From NCBI GenBank assembly GCA_902478055.1, contig CABSJL010000008.1:1-56642 (forward strand): a stretch of 56,642 bases of DNA, read 5' to 3'. Made by a program: the position numbers and the translations under genes. The notes below the pieces were generated by a model. That model had not been told where the DNA came from. It ran no database searches and saw nothing but the letters and a program-made list of their open reading frames with translations. Positions 16,543-24,762 of the stretch are shown here, in pieces. The DNA comes from an uncultured Veillonella sp. (lineage in GTDB: Bacteria; Bacillota; Negativicutes; Veillonellales; Veillonellaceae). Each line of letters begins with the position of its first letter. The first letter of the stretch is position 1.

Positions 16543-16585
16543 AAAAGCGTACGCATATTTTATGTATCATTTATGCGTACGCTTT
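16543..16585 (-). terminator. Terminator of the DUF896 gene (minus strand)
   Basis: A 14-bp perfect stem (AAAGCGTACGCATA at 16544-16557 with its complement at 16572-16585) and 14-base loop is followed on the minus strand by TTTT. It lies about 50 bases beyond the DUF896 stop and faces the aminotransferase terminator. Confidence 0.75.
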
Positions 16586-16590
16586 ATTTT

Positions 16591-16636
16591 ATATATCTTT
16601 ATATATCTTTATATATCTTTATATATCTTTATATAT
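16591..16636. repeat. Decamer tandem repeat at the 3' end of the DUF896 gene
   Basis: ATATATCTTT is repeated four times without error (16591-16630) and followed by a partial unit, ATATAT. The array runs up to the stop codon of the minus-strand gene. A diverged unit, GAATATCTTT (16641-16650), is inside the coding sequence and encodes KDI, so the array may have grown from the gene's own end. Confidence 0.9.
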
Positions 16637-16905
16637 TAATGAATATCTTTATGTTCTTTAATATCTTGGTCAGCTTCCTTAGCCAAATTTTCTAGAGCTC
16701 GTTTTGGAGCAGTTCGTTCACCGGTTTCTGGATCTACAAATTCAACGCGATCTAAAGTATCTGTAATTTGACCTCGAATGAATGATAAGTAGATTTCATA
16801 AAGTTCTTTTTTTTCTACTAACTCCTCTGGTGTGAGTGGTTGTCCAGATTTTTTCTTTGCTGCTAGTTCATTTATGCGCTTTAATGTATCGTTAATATTA
16901 CTCAT
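16636..16905 (-). CDS. DUF896 (YnzC-like) protein
   Basis: This 89-residue protein matches the small DUF896 family, whose B. subtilis member is YnzC: an N-terminal helical hairpin with RINELAAKKKSG and LTPEELVEKKELYEIYL, then the VDPETGERTAPKRALENL tail. Family function is not established; YnzC forms a small helical bundle. The minus-strand ribosome site AGGAGGTC lies upstream of the ATG at 16905, and a TATAAT -10 box is at 16949-16944 on that strand. It is the only minus-strand gene in the window, divergent from nth and convergent with the aminotransferase. The C-terminus runs into the decamer repeat. Confidence 0.88.
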   Translation of the reverse strand: MSNINDTLKRINELAAKKKSGQPLTPEELVEKKELYEIYLSFIRGQITDTLDRVEFVDPETGERTAPKRALENLAKEADQDIKEHKDIH

Positions 16906-17028
16906 ATTGACCTCCTGTATTCTATATTAGAATAACATGATTTATTATAACATAGAACTAAATGAATACGTATGGTAAGATATAAGTTGTACGCGTCTGT
17001 ACTTTCACAAGTGAGAAAGGAGAGCTGT

Positions 17029-17664
17029 ATGCGTGTAACAAAAGCGATAAAGGCAGAGCAATTGAAATTATTGCAAGAGCATTATTTTGATGCAAAACCT
17101 GCCCTTGAGTATACAAATGAATTTGAATTATTAGTAGCCGTTGTTTTATCTGCACAATGTACGGATGAAAGGGTTAATATTGTTACGAAACGATTGTTCC
17201 CTGAATTAAATCATCCTGCTAAAATGCTTGAAATAGGGGTTACAAAACTAGAAACTCTTATTAAAGATTGCGGTCTTTATAAGTCTAAAGCGAAAAACTT
17301 AATTGCTACCTGTCAAATCTTGGTAGAGCAATATCATGGTGAGGTACCACGTGAATTTGATCAACTGGTAGAATTACCTGGTGTTGGTCGTAAAACGGCT
17401 AACGTAGTTGTGTCCGTATTGTTCGGTACACCTGCCATTGCGGTAGATACCCACGTATTCCGTGTAGCTAATCGATTAAAACTAGGTATTGCTAAAACTC
17501 CAGAAGAGATGGAGAAGAAATTGCAAAAGGCTATCCCTAAAGAGGATTGGGCTGCTGCTCATCACTGGTTGATTTATCATGGCCGTAAATTATGTAAGGC
17601 TCGTAAGCCTTTATGTGAAGAATGTTTTTTAAATCATGTATGCCCTTCGGCGGGAAAGGTTTAA
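17029..17664 (+). CDS. nth: Endonuclease III (DNA glycosylase/AP lyase)
   Basis: Endonuclease III removes oxidised pyrimidines from DNA and cleaves at the resulting abasic site. The 211-residue product has the helix-hairpin-helix LPGVGRKTANVV with the catalytic lysine, the catalytic aspartate in AVDTHVFRVANR, and the C-terminal [4Fe-4S] cluster motif C-X6-C-X2-C-X5-C (residues about 190-206). ATG 17029 is chosen because AAAGGAGA lies six bases upstream; an upstream ATG at 16972 would add 19 residues that the family lacks. The next gene starts one base after the stop, so they form an operon. Confidence 0.96.
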   Translation: MRVTKAIKAEQLKLLQEHYFDAKPALEYTNEFELLVAVVLSAQCTDERVNIVTKRLFPELNHPAKMLEIGVTKLETLIKDCGLYKSKAKNLIATCQILVEQYHGEVPREFDQLVELPGVGRKTANVVVSVLFGTPAIAVDTHVFRVANRLKLGIAKTPEEMEKKLQKAIPKEDWAAAHHWLIYHGRKLCKARKPLCEECFLNHVCPSAGKV

Positions 17665-17665
17665 T

Positions 17666-19105
17666 ATGAAAGTAAATAACGAAGAATTTATTGCCCTTTG
17701 TGCGACTCATGGCATTGAGGGAATTGATATTGTAAATGAGTTAATGCGTTTTAAAGTACTAGATCAATTGATTTCTAGTAATGCTAGCTCCCGTGAGTGG
17801 GGCGTAACAGCAGATGATTTATATGCGTTAGCAGAAAAATCCACAGTAGAATCTTTTGGTCCTGTTCCATATGGTTTGAATACATTCCAAGCTCTATATG
17901 GTCCATCCTTTAGGGTTGAATTATTTGATTTCATTAGCGATACAGGCATTTTAGATGGTCTAGATGTAGGTACTATTTGGGAAACTCCTGTTCGTGAAAG
18001 TATTGAAGCTCATAGCAAAACGGGAGAACTCGTTTTATATGCTTATGTAGAAGAATATGCAGGTATGGTTGAAGAGATTCTTCAATCTTATGAAGATAAA
18101 AAAGTCGTTCTTTATACGGCGTCTCCTGTGTGTTATAGCATTTTGACACGTTTATATCCAATGGCGCAAATTATTAATCAATGGCCTCATCGTAGCTATT
18201 TTGACCATATCTTTACAGGTACGGTTGGCATGTTCCAATCCTCTGAAGATATTGTGGAAGAAGTGGCAAATGGATTACATAATCTTGTTCCAGAAGGAAC
18301 TGCACAATTATTCTTGCCTGCAACAATGGCACAAAACCAATTGGGCTTAAATAATATGGCGTTGCAATTCTTCTTGAATCAAAAGCGTGTAGAAGCTATT
18401 CGTGAATGGACTCCATTAGGGGCTTACGAAATTGTATATGGTAAATACGATGTTAAAAAGATGCGTGTTGGCTTGCGTGAACGCGTAGGAGATGAGTGGA
18501 AAACAATTAACTATATTCCATTGCCTCATGGCGTATTTGCTCAATTACCAGTATTCACAGTATTAAATTATGGCTTGTCTTTACGGTCTATTTTGTTGCC
18601 AGGTGGTCAAACTGATGTAGCCTTAGGTCAAGATGGTATTTACTGTATCGACAGCCGTGTTTCTGAACTAGGTCGTAATGCTCTCATTGAAAGTGGCGCA
18701 TATTTCCTTACATTTAAACGTTATGCGGATCATGTAGATGTAGATATTACTACAGAGGTACCAGCAGAGGATATTTACTGGATGTTCCCAGATGCTGAAT
18801 TGGCATATATGTGGTATACATACTTCTGTAGTACTACTGGACAAACATTGATCCAAGAAATTTCCATGCTTGTTCAAACAGATGAATCCTTCGGCTATAT
18901 GCTTAGCAGCGTGCGCCGCCGCGTATTAGATGTTAATAATGAAGCCCAATTAATTTCATCTGTACAGGCTGCTGATGAAGCCTATATCAAGGCTGTTACA
19001 GAAGCAACTACAAACTGGAAATCTACGGTAGATGAATTAGGTGCTCAAGTAATGCCTCCTACTACATCTATAGATATTGAAGACTATAGCGATTATAAAA
19101 ACTAA
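17666..19105 (+). CDS. Large protein of unknown function
   Basis: I do not recognise this 479-residue protein. There is no signal peptide or membrane segment, so it should be cytoplasmic. The N-terminal 130 residues are helical. A middle region (VVLYTASPVCYSILTRL, then INQWPHRSYFDHIFTG, then GTAQLFLPATM) follows the order of elements in class I N6-type DNA methyltransferases, but the catalytic NPPY/F motif expected after the FDHI strand is replaced by TGTVG and the glycine-rich SAM loop is not clear. It could be a catalytically dead methyltransferase relative; that is an inference. It starts one base after nth with GGGAAAGG as ribosome site, so it is probably co-expressed with nth. Confidence 0.6.
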   Translation: MKVNNEEFIALCATHGIEGIDIVNELMRFKVLDQLISSNASSREWGVTADDLYALAEKSTVESFGPVPYGLNTFQALYGPSFRVELFDFISDTGILDGLDVGTIWETPVRESIEAHSKTGELVLYAYVEEYAGMVEEILQSYEDKKVVLYTASPVCYSILTRLYPMAQIINQWPHRSYFDHIFTGTVGMFQSSEDIVEEVANGLHNLVPEGTAQLFLPATMAQNQLGLNNMALQFFLNQKRVEAIREWTPLGAYEIVYGKYDVKKMRVGLRERVGDEWKTINYIPLPHGVFAQLPVFTVLNYGLSLRSILLPGGQTDVALGQDGIYCIDSRVSELGRNALIESGAYFLTFKRYADHVDVDITTEVPAEDIYWMFPDAELAYMWYTYFCSTTGQTLIQEISMLVQTDESFGYMLSSVRRRVLDVNNEAQLISSVQAADEAYIKAVTEATTNWKSTVDELGAQVMPPTTSIDIEDYSDYKN

Positions 19106-19134
19106 TTGTAAAAGTCCGATATTTAGTTTAAAAT
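19106..19134 (+). promoter_or_regulatory. Promoter of the ydbC-rpmE-prfA operon
   Basis: TTGTAA (19106-19111) and TAAAAT (19129-19134) are separated by 17 bp, 86 bases before the ydbC start. The leader contains a short dyad, CTACT/AGTAG, near 19158-19173. No terminator separates this from the preceding gene. Confidence 0.5.
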
Positions 19135-19219
19135 ATATCGTATCCTAAAAAATATGAACTACTAAATATAGTAGGTATGAACCATACTACACAGATGTGT
19201 AAGAAAGGAGGACTGACTC

Positions 19220-19489
19220 ATGGCAGTTATTAATTTTGAAATCTTCAAAGTTATCGGTACTTTATCTGAAGATAAAGACGGTTGGAAAAAACAATTAACA
19301 TGTACTAGCTGGGGCAAATATAATCCTAAGTTTGACCTTCGCGCTTGGGATAGTGAATATACAAGCATGAAGAAAGGTATTACCCTTTCTTTAGAGGAGC
19401 TCATCGCATTGCGTGATATCCTTAATGAAAGTGACTTAGAGACCATTCTAGCTGAGTCTATTGAAGAAAAACAAGCATCCAAGGAATAG
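19220..19489 (+). CDS. YdbC-like PC4 family single-stranded DNA-binding protein
   Basis: The 89-residue product fits the bacterial YdbC/PC4 family: an N-terminal beta sheet (INFEIFKVIGTLSE, GWKKQLTCTSWG, KFDLRAWD) followed by a C-terminal helix (LEELIALRDIL). The family is related to the eukaryotic coactivator PC4, and a Lactococcus YdbC binds single-stranded DNA; its role in cells is not known. AAAGGAGG is a strong ribosome site. It is the first gene of a run leading to rpmE and prfA. Confidence 0.85.
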   Translation: MAVINFEIFKVIGTLSEDKDGWKKQLTCTSWGKYNPKFDLRAWDSEYTSMKKGITLSLEELIALRDILNESDLETILAESIEEKQASKE

Positions 19490-19568
19490 TATTGGCAACT
19501 TGCATTTGTACAAGTGTCATGCTATAATCTATAAGAATAATATTGATTGTCGGAAAGAGGTGTATAGA

Positions 19569-19766
19569 ATGAAACAAGGTATTCATCCAGACTATAAAGA
19601 AGCTACAGTAACTTGCGGTTGTGGCAACACATTCAAAACTGGCTCTGTAAAAGAAGACCTTCGTGTAGACGTTTGCTCCAAATGCCATCCGTTCTTCACT
19701 GGTCAACAACGTGCGGCTCAAGCTCGTGGTCGTATTGAACAATTTAACAAACGTTACGGCAAATAA
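19569..19766 (+). CDS. rpmE: 50S ribosomal protein L31 (zinc type)
   Basis: The 65-residue product is L31, a protein of the intersubunit bridge. It starts MKQGIHPDYKEATVTC and keeps the four cysteines of the zinc-binding form (TCGCG and VCSKC), followed by the HPFFTGQQR motif and a basic C-terminus. This is the zinc-containing type rather than the cysteine-less paralogue made under zinc starvation. GAAAGAGGTG precedes the ATG. High codon bias fits a ribosomal protein. Confidence 0.97.
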   Translation: MKQGIHPDYKEATVTCGCGNTFKTGSVKEDLRVDVCSKCHPFFTGQQRAAQARGRIEQFNKRYGK

Positions 19767-19791
19767 TTTGTCATGTAATGTAGCATCTATG

Positions 19792-19836
19792 GGCAGGGCT
19801 ATGAGCTCTGCCTCTATTTGTTTATGAGAGGAGCTC
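19792..19836 (+). other. Alternative hairpins between rpmE and yqhQ
   Basis: GGCAGGGC (19792-19799) can pair with GCTCTGCC (19805-19812). Alternatively GAGCTC-TG-CCTCT (19803-19815) can pair with AGAGGAGCTC (19827-19836), which contains the ribosome site of the next gene. The two folds share bases and exclude each other. Confidence 0.45.
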
Positions 19837-19838
19837 TT

Positions 19839-20729
19839 GTGAACACAGAACGTATTAAAAAGTTTGTCGGTGGACAAGCTGTGATCGAAGGTGTCATGAT
19901 GAGGGGCCCTGGCGTTACAGCAACAGCTGTACGAGAGCCAGTAGGAACCATTGTAGTTCAAAAAGAGCCTACAAAATCTATTGCTGACACATATCCAATT
20001 TTGAAAAAACCATTTCTTCGGGGCTGTGTAGCCCTTTATGAATCCCTCGTAATTGGCATGAAGGCCTTGTCCTTCTCTGCTAAGGCCGCTGGTGATGAAG
20101 AGGAAGAAATGTCTAATAGTGAAATTGCCATTACTATGGTTATTTCCACCATCTTTGCGATAGCTGTATTTTTGGCATTGCCTACATTTATCGTAAAATT
20201 CATTCCTGGTGTACAGGATAATCATATAGTATTAAATCTCATTGAAGGTGTCATTCGTTTAGTACTTTTCTTACTTTATATTTGGGGGATTGGTCTTACG
20301 AAGGATATTCAACGAGTTTTCCAATATCATGGGGCAGAGCATAAAACGATTCATACTTATGAATTAGACTTGCCTCTCACTGTAGAAAACGTTCGCAAAC
20401 AAAGTCGCTTACATCCGCGATGTGGCACAAATTTCTTACTTATCGTTATGGTTGTAAGTATTTTTGTATTTGCTTTTTTAGGTTGGCCTAATTTGTTAGA
20501 ACGTATCGTAAGCCGCGTACTTCTTATGCCCGTAGTGGCAGGTATTGCGTACGAGGTTATTCGTCTTGCTGGTCGTAGTGAGCATTCCTTGGTGCAAGCT
20601 CTTATTAAACCTGGTCTTGCATTACAATACATGACCACACGTGAACCAGAAGATGATCAAATTGAAGTAGCTATACGTGCTCTTGAAGAGGTTCGCCCTC
20701 CTGAGAGTGATGCTTATGAAGAGGAATAA
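19839..20729 (+). CDS. YqhQ-like DUF1385 membrane protein
   Basis: This 296-residue integral membrane protein shows all the DUF1385 marks: GGQAVIEGVMMRGP near the N-terminus, two central hydrophobic segments, then HGAEHKTIHTYE, HPRCGTNFLLIVM and GIAYEVIRLAGR. The conserved His/Glu/Cys residues hint at a metal site, but the biochemical function is unknown; the B. subtilis homologue is YqhQ. Start GTG 19839 is chosen because AGAGGAG lies five bases upstream; an in-frame TTG at 19818 has no such site. It is placed between rpmE and prfA, as in many Firmicutes. Confidence 0.88.
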   Translation: MNTERIKKFVGGQAVIEGVMMRGPGVTATAVREPVGTIVVQKEPTKSIADTYPILKKPFLRGCVALYESLVIGMKALSFSAKAAGDEEEEMSNSEIAITMVISTIFAIAVFLALPTFIVKFIPGVQDNHIVLNLIEGVIRLVLFLLYIWGIGLTKDIQRVFQYHGAEHKTIHTYELDLPLTVENVRKQSRLHPRCGTNFLLIVMVVSIFVFAFLGWPNLLERIVSRVLLMPVVAGIAYEVIRLAGRSEHSLVQALIKPGLALQYMTTREPEDDQIEVAIRALEEVRPPESDAYEEE

Positions 20730-20731
20730 AC

Positions 20732-21814
20732 ATGCTAGTAGATAAATTACAAGTTATTGAAGATAAATTTATGGACCTGGAGCAGCGCATCAGTGACCCT
20801 GAAGTGATTGCGCGCCAAGATGAATGGCGTAAATTAACACGTCAACATGCTCAATTATCTGAAACAGTTGAAACATTCCGTACTTATAAAAAAGTATTAG
20901 CTGGTATTGATGAAGCTATGGAAGTTATTGAAGATAAATCCATGGATGAAGAATTCCGCGAAATGGCACAAGAGGAATTGAAAGAGCTAAAACCTCAAAA
21001 AGAGGAATTAGAAGAGAAATTACAAATTCTTTTATTGCCTAAAGATCCTAATGACGATAAAAACATCATCATCGAAATTCGCGGTGGTGCTGGCGGTGAT
21101 GAAGCAGCATTGTTCGCAGGCGACTTGTTCCGCATGTACACAAAATATGCGGAAAGCCAAGGTTGGCGTTGTGAGATTATCGATGCTAATGAACCTGAAC
21201 TTGGTGGCTTTAAAGAGGTTATTTTCTCTGTAGATGGTGAAAATGTATATTCTAAGATGAAATTTGAATCTGGTGTACATCGTGTACAACGTGTACCTGC
21301 TACAGAAACACAAGGCCGTGTTCATACGTCTACCGTTACTGTGGCTGTATTACCAGAGATGGAAGATGTTGATATTGAAGTTAATGAAAAAGACTTGAAA
21401 ATCGACACTTATCGTGCTAGTGGTGCGGGCGGTCAGCATATCAATAAAACAGAATCTGCTGTTCGTATTACACACTTACCTTCTGGTATCGTTGTTGCAT
21501 GCCAAGACCAACGTTCTCAATTACAAAACCGTGAAAAAGCTATGCGTGTATTGCGTGCTAAATTGCAAGACCAAGCTGAACAAGAGGCTATTTCTAGCAT
21601 GGCAGCAGACCGTAAGAGCCAAGTTGGTACTGGTGACCGTAGTGAACGTATTCGTACTTATAACTATCCTCAAGGCCGCGTCACAGACCATCGTATTAAT
21701 TTAACATTGTATAAATTAGATGCTATTTTAAATGGCGATCTAGATGAAATCATTCAAGCCTTAAATGCTGCTGACCAAGCGGCAAAAATGCAGGAGGCTA
21801 ATACAAATGTATAA
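20732..21814 (+). CDS. prfA: Peptide chain release factor 1
   Basis: RF1 reads UAA and UAG stop codons and triggers peptidyl-tRNA hydrolysis. The 360-residue product has the helical N-terminal domain, the codon-reading PAT tripeptide (VPATETQGRVHTS, about residues 189-191) that marks RF1 rather than RF2, and the catalytic SGAGGQHINKTES with GGQ near residue 232. It overlaps prmC by eight bases; PrmC methylates the glutamine of GGQ, so the pair is functionally and translationally coupled. It starts three bases after the yqhQ stop. Confidence 0.98.
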   Translation: MLVDKLQVIEDKFMDLEQRISDPEVIARQDEWRKLTRQHAQLSETVETFRTYKKVLAGIDEAMEVIEDKSMDEEFREMAQEELKELKPQKEELEEKLQILLLPKDPNDDKNIIIEIRGGAGGDEAALFAGDLFRMYTKYAESQGWRCEIIDANEPELGGFKEVIFSVDGENVYSKMKFESGVHRVQRVPATETQGRVHTSTVTVAVLPEMEDVDIEVNEKDLKIDTYRASGAGGQHINKTESAVRITHLPSGIVVACQDQRSQLQNREKAMRVLRAKLQDQAEQEAISSMAADRKSQVGTGDRSERIRTYNYPQGRVTDHRINLTLYKLDAILNGDLDEIIQALNAADQAAKMQEANTNV

Positions 21815-22676
21815 GGAGATTTGGACAATCGGTCGTATTCTCCAGTGGACAGAGCAGTACTTTCAAAACAAGGAGATGGATACACCTCGACTTGATGGGG
21901 AAGTACTGCTTTCTCACGTTTTAGGTAAGGATCGTATTTATCTATATACCCATTATGACCAACCGCTTATTCAAGAGGAACTAGATGCCTTTAGACCACT
22001 CGTTCAAGAACGGGCTAAGGGGCATTGTGTAGCGGCCATAATTGGGGAAAAGGACTTTATGGGATTGACCTTTAAGGTTAATGATAAGGTGTTGATTCCA
22101 CGACCTGATACAGAAACCTTAATTGAGCATGTATTAGGTACGTACGCAAAAGATAGTGAGGTACGTATTCTTGATGTATGTACGGGCCCTGGTACGATAT
22201 TACTCAGTCTATTACACTATTTGCCGAATGCGTGTGGTGTAGGTCTTGAAATATCTACGGATGCCTTGACAGTGGCTGAGGAAAATAGTGAAAGATTTAG
22301 CTTAAATGATCGTGTTCAATTGTTAGAGTCTGATATGTTTTCTGCCTTAGATGGTAATGCTGAAAAGTTTGACCTCATCGTATCGAATCCACCATATATC
22401 CGTACAGGGGATGCTAAATTATTATCTCAGGATGTATTAAATGAGCCTCAAATTGCCTTGTTTGGTGGTGAAGATGGATTAGAATTCTATCGTATTTTAG
22501 CTAAAGAGTGCGGCACATATTTAAAACCACAAGGTCGTATAGCCTTTGAAATAGGTTACGATCAAGCAGAAGAGGTAAAGGCTTTATTAAAAGAAGCTGG
22601 TCATTACTCCAACATTCAATGTATCGCTGATCTTGGTGGTAATAACCGTGTTGTAACCGCAGTATATGAGGGATAA
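21807..22676 (+). CDS. prmC: Release factor glutamine N5-methyltransferase
   Basis: PrmC methylates the glutamine of the release-factor GGQ loop. The 289-residue protein has a helical N-terminal domain (TPRLDGEVLLSHVLGKDR), the SAM motif DVCTGPGTILLSL near residue 125, and the catalytic SNPPYIRTGD near residue 193. ATG 21807 lies inside the prfA end with GGAGG about nine bases upstream, so the genes overlap by eight bases; the longer frame back to 21765 would extend into prfA without family support. Partner and substrate are encoded next to it. Confidence 0.96.
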   Translation: MYKEIWTIGRILQWTEQYFQNKEMDTPRLDGEVLLSHVLGKDRIYLYTHYDQPLIQEELDAFRPLVQERAKGHCVAAIIGEKDFMGLTFKVNDKVLIPRPDTETLIEHVLGTYAKDSEVRILDVCTGPGTILLSLLHYLPNACGVGLEISTDALTVAEENSERFSLNDRVQLLESDMFSALDGNAEKFDLIVSNPPYIRTGDAKLLSQDVLNEPQIALFGGEDGLEFYRILAKECGTYLKPQGRIAFEIGYDQAEEVKALLKEAGHYSNIQCIADLGGNNRVVTAVYEG

Positions 22677-22677
22677 T

Positions 22678-23709
22678 ATGGATACTCAAATTATTACAAA
22701 TCCATCAGAACAAGAACTAGATATGCTTGCCAGTGCATTGCGTAATGGTGAATTGGTGTCCATTCCCACAGAAACTGTATATGGACTCGGTGCTAATGGA
22801 CTTGATCCAGAGGCGATGGATAAAATCTATGCTGCCAAAGGTCGTCCTTCAGATAATCCATTGATTTTACATGTTCCTAATAGTGAAAGTATAAAACCTT
22901 TGGTAACAGAGGTTTCAAATACAGCACAACTATTAATGGATACGTTTTGGCCAGGGCCATTAACGATTACATTGCCTAAATCTGATTTAGTGCCAGATCG
23001 TGCTACTGGTGGATTACCTCGCGTGGCATTGCGTTGCCCTGATCATAAGGTATGCCGTGCATTATTAGAACGCGCTGGTGTACCTGTAGCGGCTCCTAGT
23101 GCAAATATATCTGGTCGTCCAAGTCCTACAACGGCACAAGATGTTTACCATGATATGAATGGCCGTATTTCTTATATTTTAGATGCTGGTCCATGTACGA
23201 TTGGTGTAGAATCTACTGTAGTGGAAGTGCATGATGATAAGATCATTATATTGAGACCCGGTGGGATTACAAAAGCTCAGCTTGAAAATGTTGTGTCTAC
23301 TGTTGAGTATGATACTGCGCTAGTTAATGCTGCCACTAAGCCTAAGGCTCCTGGTATGAAGTATACGCACTATGCGCCTGATGCACCTATGACAGTTGTT
23401 GTAGGTGATCCAGAGGTTATAGCATCTACGTTTAAGGAGCTTTCAGAAGGTATAGAAGGTCCTATCGGTTGTTTGGTCAGTCATGAAACATACGACCTGA
23501 TTAAAGACGATACGCGCTTTATGTGCCATTGTTTTGGACATCATGGTGATGCCTTATCATTAGGCCATGACTTTTACAAAAGCCTATTACATTTTAATGA
23601 AAATCATGTTACCTTAATCTTAGCAGAAGGTGTTAATGATGATGGTTTTGGCGTTGCTATTATGAATCGTATGGAAAAGGCATCTAGTCACCATATCATT
23701 TATAAGTAA
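22678..23709 (+). CDS. L-threonylcarbamoyladenylate synthase (Sua5/YwlC)
   Basis: This enzyme makes threonylcarbamoyl-AMP, the donor for the t6A modification of tRNAs reading ANN codons. The 343-residue product has the YrdC fold with PTETVYGLGANGLD near residue 24, KxRPSDNPL, and SANISGRPSPTTAQDV, followed by an extra Sua5 domain of about 120 residues, so it is the long Sua5-type form rather than short TsaC. The start lies one base after the prmC stop, giving a translation-factor operon that ends here. Confidence 0.95.
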   Translation: MDTQIITNPSEQELDMLASALRNGELVSIPTETVYGLGANGLDPEAMDKIYAAKGRPSDNPLILHVPNSESIKPLVTEVSNTAQLLMDTFWPGPLTITLPKSDLVPDRATGGLPRVALRCPDHKVCRALLERAGVPVAAPSANISGRPSPTTAQDVYHDMNGRISYILDAGPCTIGVESTVVEVHDDKIIILRPGGITKAQLENVVSTVEYDTALVNAATKPKAPGMKYTHYAPDAPMTVVVGDPEVIASTFKELSEGIEGPIGCLVSHETYDLIKDDTRFMCHCFGHHGDALSLGHDFYKSLLHFNENHVTLILAEGVNDDGFGVAIMNRMEKASSHHIIYK

Positions 23710-23751
23710 ATTTACTAGCATAAAAATGTCCACTGATAATAGAAATATGTC

Positions 23752-23806
23752 TTTACATATTGGATGAATTTGCTATAATGTATAAAGTAATCACAAAATG
23801 TGATTA
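23752..23806 (+). promoter_or_regulatory. Promoter plus inverted-repeat operator before the phosphatase gene
   Basis: TTTACA (23752-23757) and TATAAT (23774-23779) with a 16-bp spacer form a strong promoter. The expected transcription start is near 23786. Directly after it lies a perfect dyad, TAATCACA-AAA-TGTGATTA (23788-23806). This is either a repressor operator or a hairpin at the extreme 5' end of the mRNA, which would stabilise it. The controlling protein is unknown. Confidence 0.65.
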
Positions 23807-23821
23807 AGTAAGGATGTTATT

Positions 23822-24268
23822 ATGAATATTTTATTTGTGTGTACCGGTAATACTTGCCGTAGCCCTATGGCTGAAGGTATTACACGGGCCCTTGCAGCGG
23901 AGCAACATAAGGATGTGACGACTGTATCAGCGGGTCTATTTGCCGCCTATGGAGCAAAGCCAACTGAACAAGCCGTTGAAGCTATCCGTTCCATTGCAGA
24001 TATTTCTGATCATGAATCGAGACCATTGACAATGGAACTCGTGAATGCAGCAGATCTTATCATTGGTATGACGAAAGATCACAAATCTGTACTACTTCGA
24101 CAATTCCCGTTTGAGGAAGGTAAAATCAAAACGATTTCCGAGTGGGGTGGTCAAGATGGTGATGTTACTGACCCATATGGATCTGATCAAACCGTATATA
24201 ATCAATGTGCGGAACAAATTTATCACTTAGTAGAGGCTGGTCTTAGATCAGTGCCTCAGAAGGCGTAG
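23822..24268 (+). CDS. Low-molecular-weight protein-tyrosine/arginine phosphatase
   Basis: The 148-residue product has the LMW-PTP fold: the P-loop VCTGNTCRSPMAEG (C-X5-R, residues 6-13) at the extreme N-terminus and the general-acid aspartate in DVTDPYG near residue 118. The threonine after the first glycine-containing turn (CTGNTC) resembles the protein-arginine phosphatase YwlE of B. subtilis, and in Bacillus ywlE lies close to ywlC (sua5) and rpiB as here. So arginine phosphatase is likely, but tyrosine phosphatase cannot be excluded. It heads its own transcript with rpiB and glyA. Confidence 0.85.
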   Translation: MNILFVCTGNTCRSPMAEGITRALAAEQHKDVTTVSAGLFAAYGAKPTEQAVEAIRSIADISDHESRPLTMELVNAADLIIGMTKDHKSVLLRQFPFEEGKIKTISEWGGQDGDVTDPYGSDQTVYNQCAEQIYHLVEAGLRSVPQKA

Positions 24269-24279
24269 GAGATGAAATT

Positions 24280-24717
24280 ATGAAAGTTGCAATCGGTTGT
24301 GATCATGGCGGATTACATTTAAAAGCATCCGTTAAGGAATTATTAAATGCATTGGGACATGAAGTAGAGGATTTTGGCTGTCATACGGCTGATTCTTGCG
24401 ACTATCCTGATATTGCTGTACCTGTGGCAAATGCTGTCGTATCTGGTCAAGCAGACAGAGGTATTTTGATTTGTGGTACTGGTATTGGTATCGGTATTGC
24501 AGCAAATAAGATTGCTGGTATTCGCGCTGCTCTTTGTCATGATACATTCTCTGCTCATGCATGTCGTGAACATAATGACGCAAATATTCTCACTATGGGG
24601 GAACGCGTTATTGGTCCTGGCCTAGCTAACGATATTGTAGCCATCTTTATGGAAACAGAGTTCGAAGGTGGTCGTCACGCACGCCGTGTAGAGAAAATTA
24701 AAGCATTAGAGAAATAA
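24280..24717 (+). CDS. rpiB: Ribose-5-phosphate isomerase B
   Basis: RpiB interconverts ribose 5-phosphate and ribulose 5-phosphate. The 145-residue product carries the N-terminal GCDHGGLHLK phosphate/substrate site, the active-site cysteine in LICGTGIGIGIAANK near residue 65, and HDTFSAHACREHNDANIL. Length is typical. It is placed between the phosphatase and glyA, 45 bases before the latter. Confidence 0.95.
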   Translation: MKVAIGCDHGGLHLKASVKELLNALGHEVEDFGCHTADSCDYPDIAVPVANAVVSGQADRGILICGTGIGIGIAANKIAGIRAALCHDTFSAHACREHNDANILTMGERVIGPGLANDIVAIFMETEFEGGRHARRVEKIKALEK

Positions 24718-24762
24718 TACATCATTACCTATATATATTCGTTTTGCACGAGGAGGATACTC

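Noticed and set aside
16591..16650. A CRISPR array
   Set aside because: The units are 10 bp and contiguous, without spacers; it is a simple tandem repeat.
16972..17028. A longer endonuclease III starting at 16972
   Set aside because: The additional 19 residues are not part of the family and the good ribosome site belongs to ATG 17029.
19458..20225. A 255-codon minus-strand open frame
   Set aside because: It lies opposite rpmE and the DUF1385 gene, has no ribosome site or family resemblance, and the plus-strand genes are certain.
24718..24762. A glycine riboswitch before glyA
   Set aside because: The gap is only 45 bases long, too short for the aptamer.
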